NCBI RefSeq assembly: GCF_016758175.1 | Contig: NZ_QYAB01000001.1 | Span: 1,137,162-1,201,161 of the forward strand | Direction: 5' to 3' | Source of the DNA: Leucobacter zeae | GTDB lineage: Bacteria > Actinomycetota > Actinomycetes > Actinomycetales > Microbacteriaceae | DNA: 64,000 bases | In this document: positions 63,933 through 64,000 of the stretch, in pieces | Layout of the letters: each line of letters opens with the position of its first letter | Numbering within the stretch: the first letter of the stretch is position 1 | The notes under the pieces: generated by a model | Databases searched by the model: none | The model's input: the letters and a program-made list of their open reading frames with translations, nothing else | What the model was told of the DNA's origin: nothing | Made by a program: the position numbers and the translations under genes

Positions 63933-64000
63933 GGGAGAAGAGCCGGCAGCGCAGGCAGGAGCTGATCGCGGCCGCGAGCAGCGTCATCGCCGAGCACGGG
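63929..64000 (+). CDS. TetR-family regulator (5' end only)
   Basis: 24 codons from ATG 63929 to the window edge: REKSRQRRQELIAAASSVIA, then EHG. This is the first helix of a TetR DNA-binding domain. It overlaps the permease stop as ATGA, so it likely regulates that operon. Only the start is available. Confidence 0.7.
   Translation, partial: MREKSRQRRQELIAAASSVIAEHG

Overview
The window is high-GC chromosomal DNA (roughly 70% G+C by eye) from an actinobacterium, most likely of the family Microbacteriaceae and possibly near Leucobacter. This rests on gene content and style: a DUF4192 protein, a dxr-rseP-ispG cluster, SufS/SufU, a type II dehydroquinase, a tandem glycine riboswitch before gcvP, an LAETG-type wall-sorting signal, and many genes that begin a few bases after a TANNNT box with no Shine-Dalgarno sequence. 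The genus is inference. There is no rRNA, tRNA, CRISPR array, insertion sequence or phage. The window cuts a gene at each end: a DUF4192 gene at the left and a TetR-type regulator at the right.

Layout. 1-4.1 kb: DUF4192 protein, a lone fumarate-reductase-like flavoprotein and a divergent LysR regulator. 4.1-9.3 kb (minus strand): AlkD-like DNA-alkylation repair protein, SufU and SufS in one translationally coupled unit, an MFS transporter and a DsbA-like membrane protein. 9.3-17 kb (plus): rsmI, an FKBP lipoprotein, dxr, an extra lipoprotein of lower GC, rseP, ispG and a P-loop kinase-like gene. 17-23.7 kb: RNB exonuclease, a PadR-ABC-FtsX operon with a clear operator, a LOG-family protein and a small AAA ATPase. 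23.7-32.2 kb: an amidase, a LysR regulator, and a divergent six-gene operon (amidohydrolase, ABC importer, Asp/Glu racemase-family enzyme, P1 peptidase) that looks like uptake and breakdown of an unknown amino-acid-like amide. 32.2-41.5 kb: a UvrA2-like protein, a CPBP-like membrane protein, aroQ, trmB, a flavin-binding protein, a nitronate-monooxygenase-like enzyme, a two-component system and a VanZ-like protein. 41.5-41.8 kb: a 22-bp-arm hairpin and a 17-bp tandem array.

41.8-56.7 kb is the most interesting part. A minus-strand operon (gamma-glutamyl ligase of the glutamine synthetase family, PuuD-like gamma-glutamyl hydrolase, aldehyde dehydrogenase, SDR dehydrogenase, GntR regulator) diverges from an ethanolamine-type permease. 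Downstream of the permease, on the same strand, come a tandem glycine riboswitch and gcvP-gcvT-gcvH-glyA-sdaA. Read together, these genes could take ethanolamine through gamma-glutamyl ethanolamide and gamma-glutamyl glycine to glycine, then through the glycine cleavage system and serine to pyruvate. The absence of a PuuB-type amine oxidase and the presence of an alcohol-type dehydrogenase favour an amino alcohol over a polyamine as substrate.

56.7-64 kb: an MFS transporter, a wall-anchored alkaline-phosphatase-superfamily enzyme, a RibD/DHFR-like reductase, a TauE/SafE permease, and an APC permease coupled to a TetR regulator that runs off the end.
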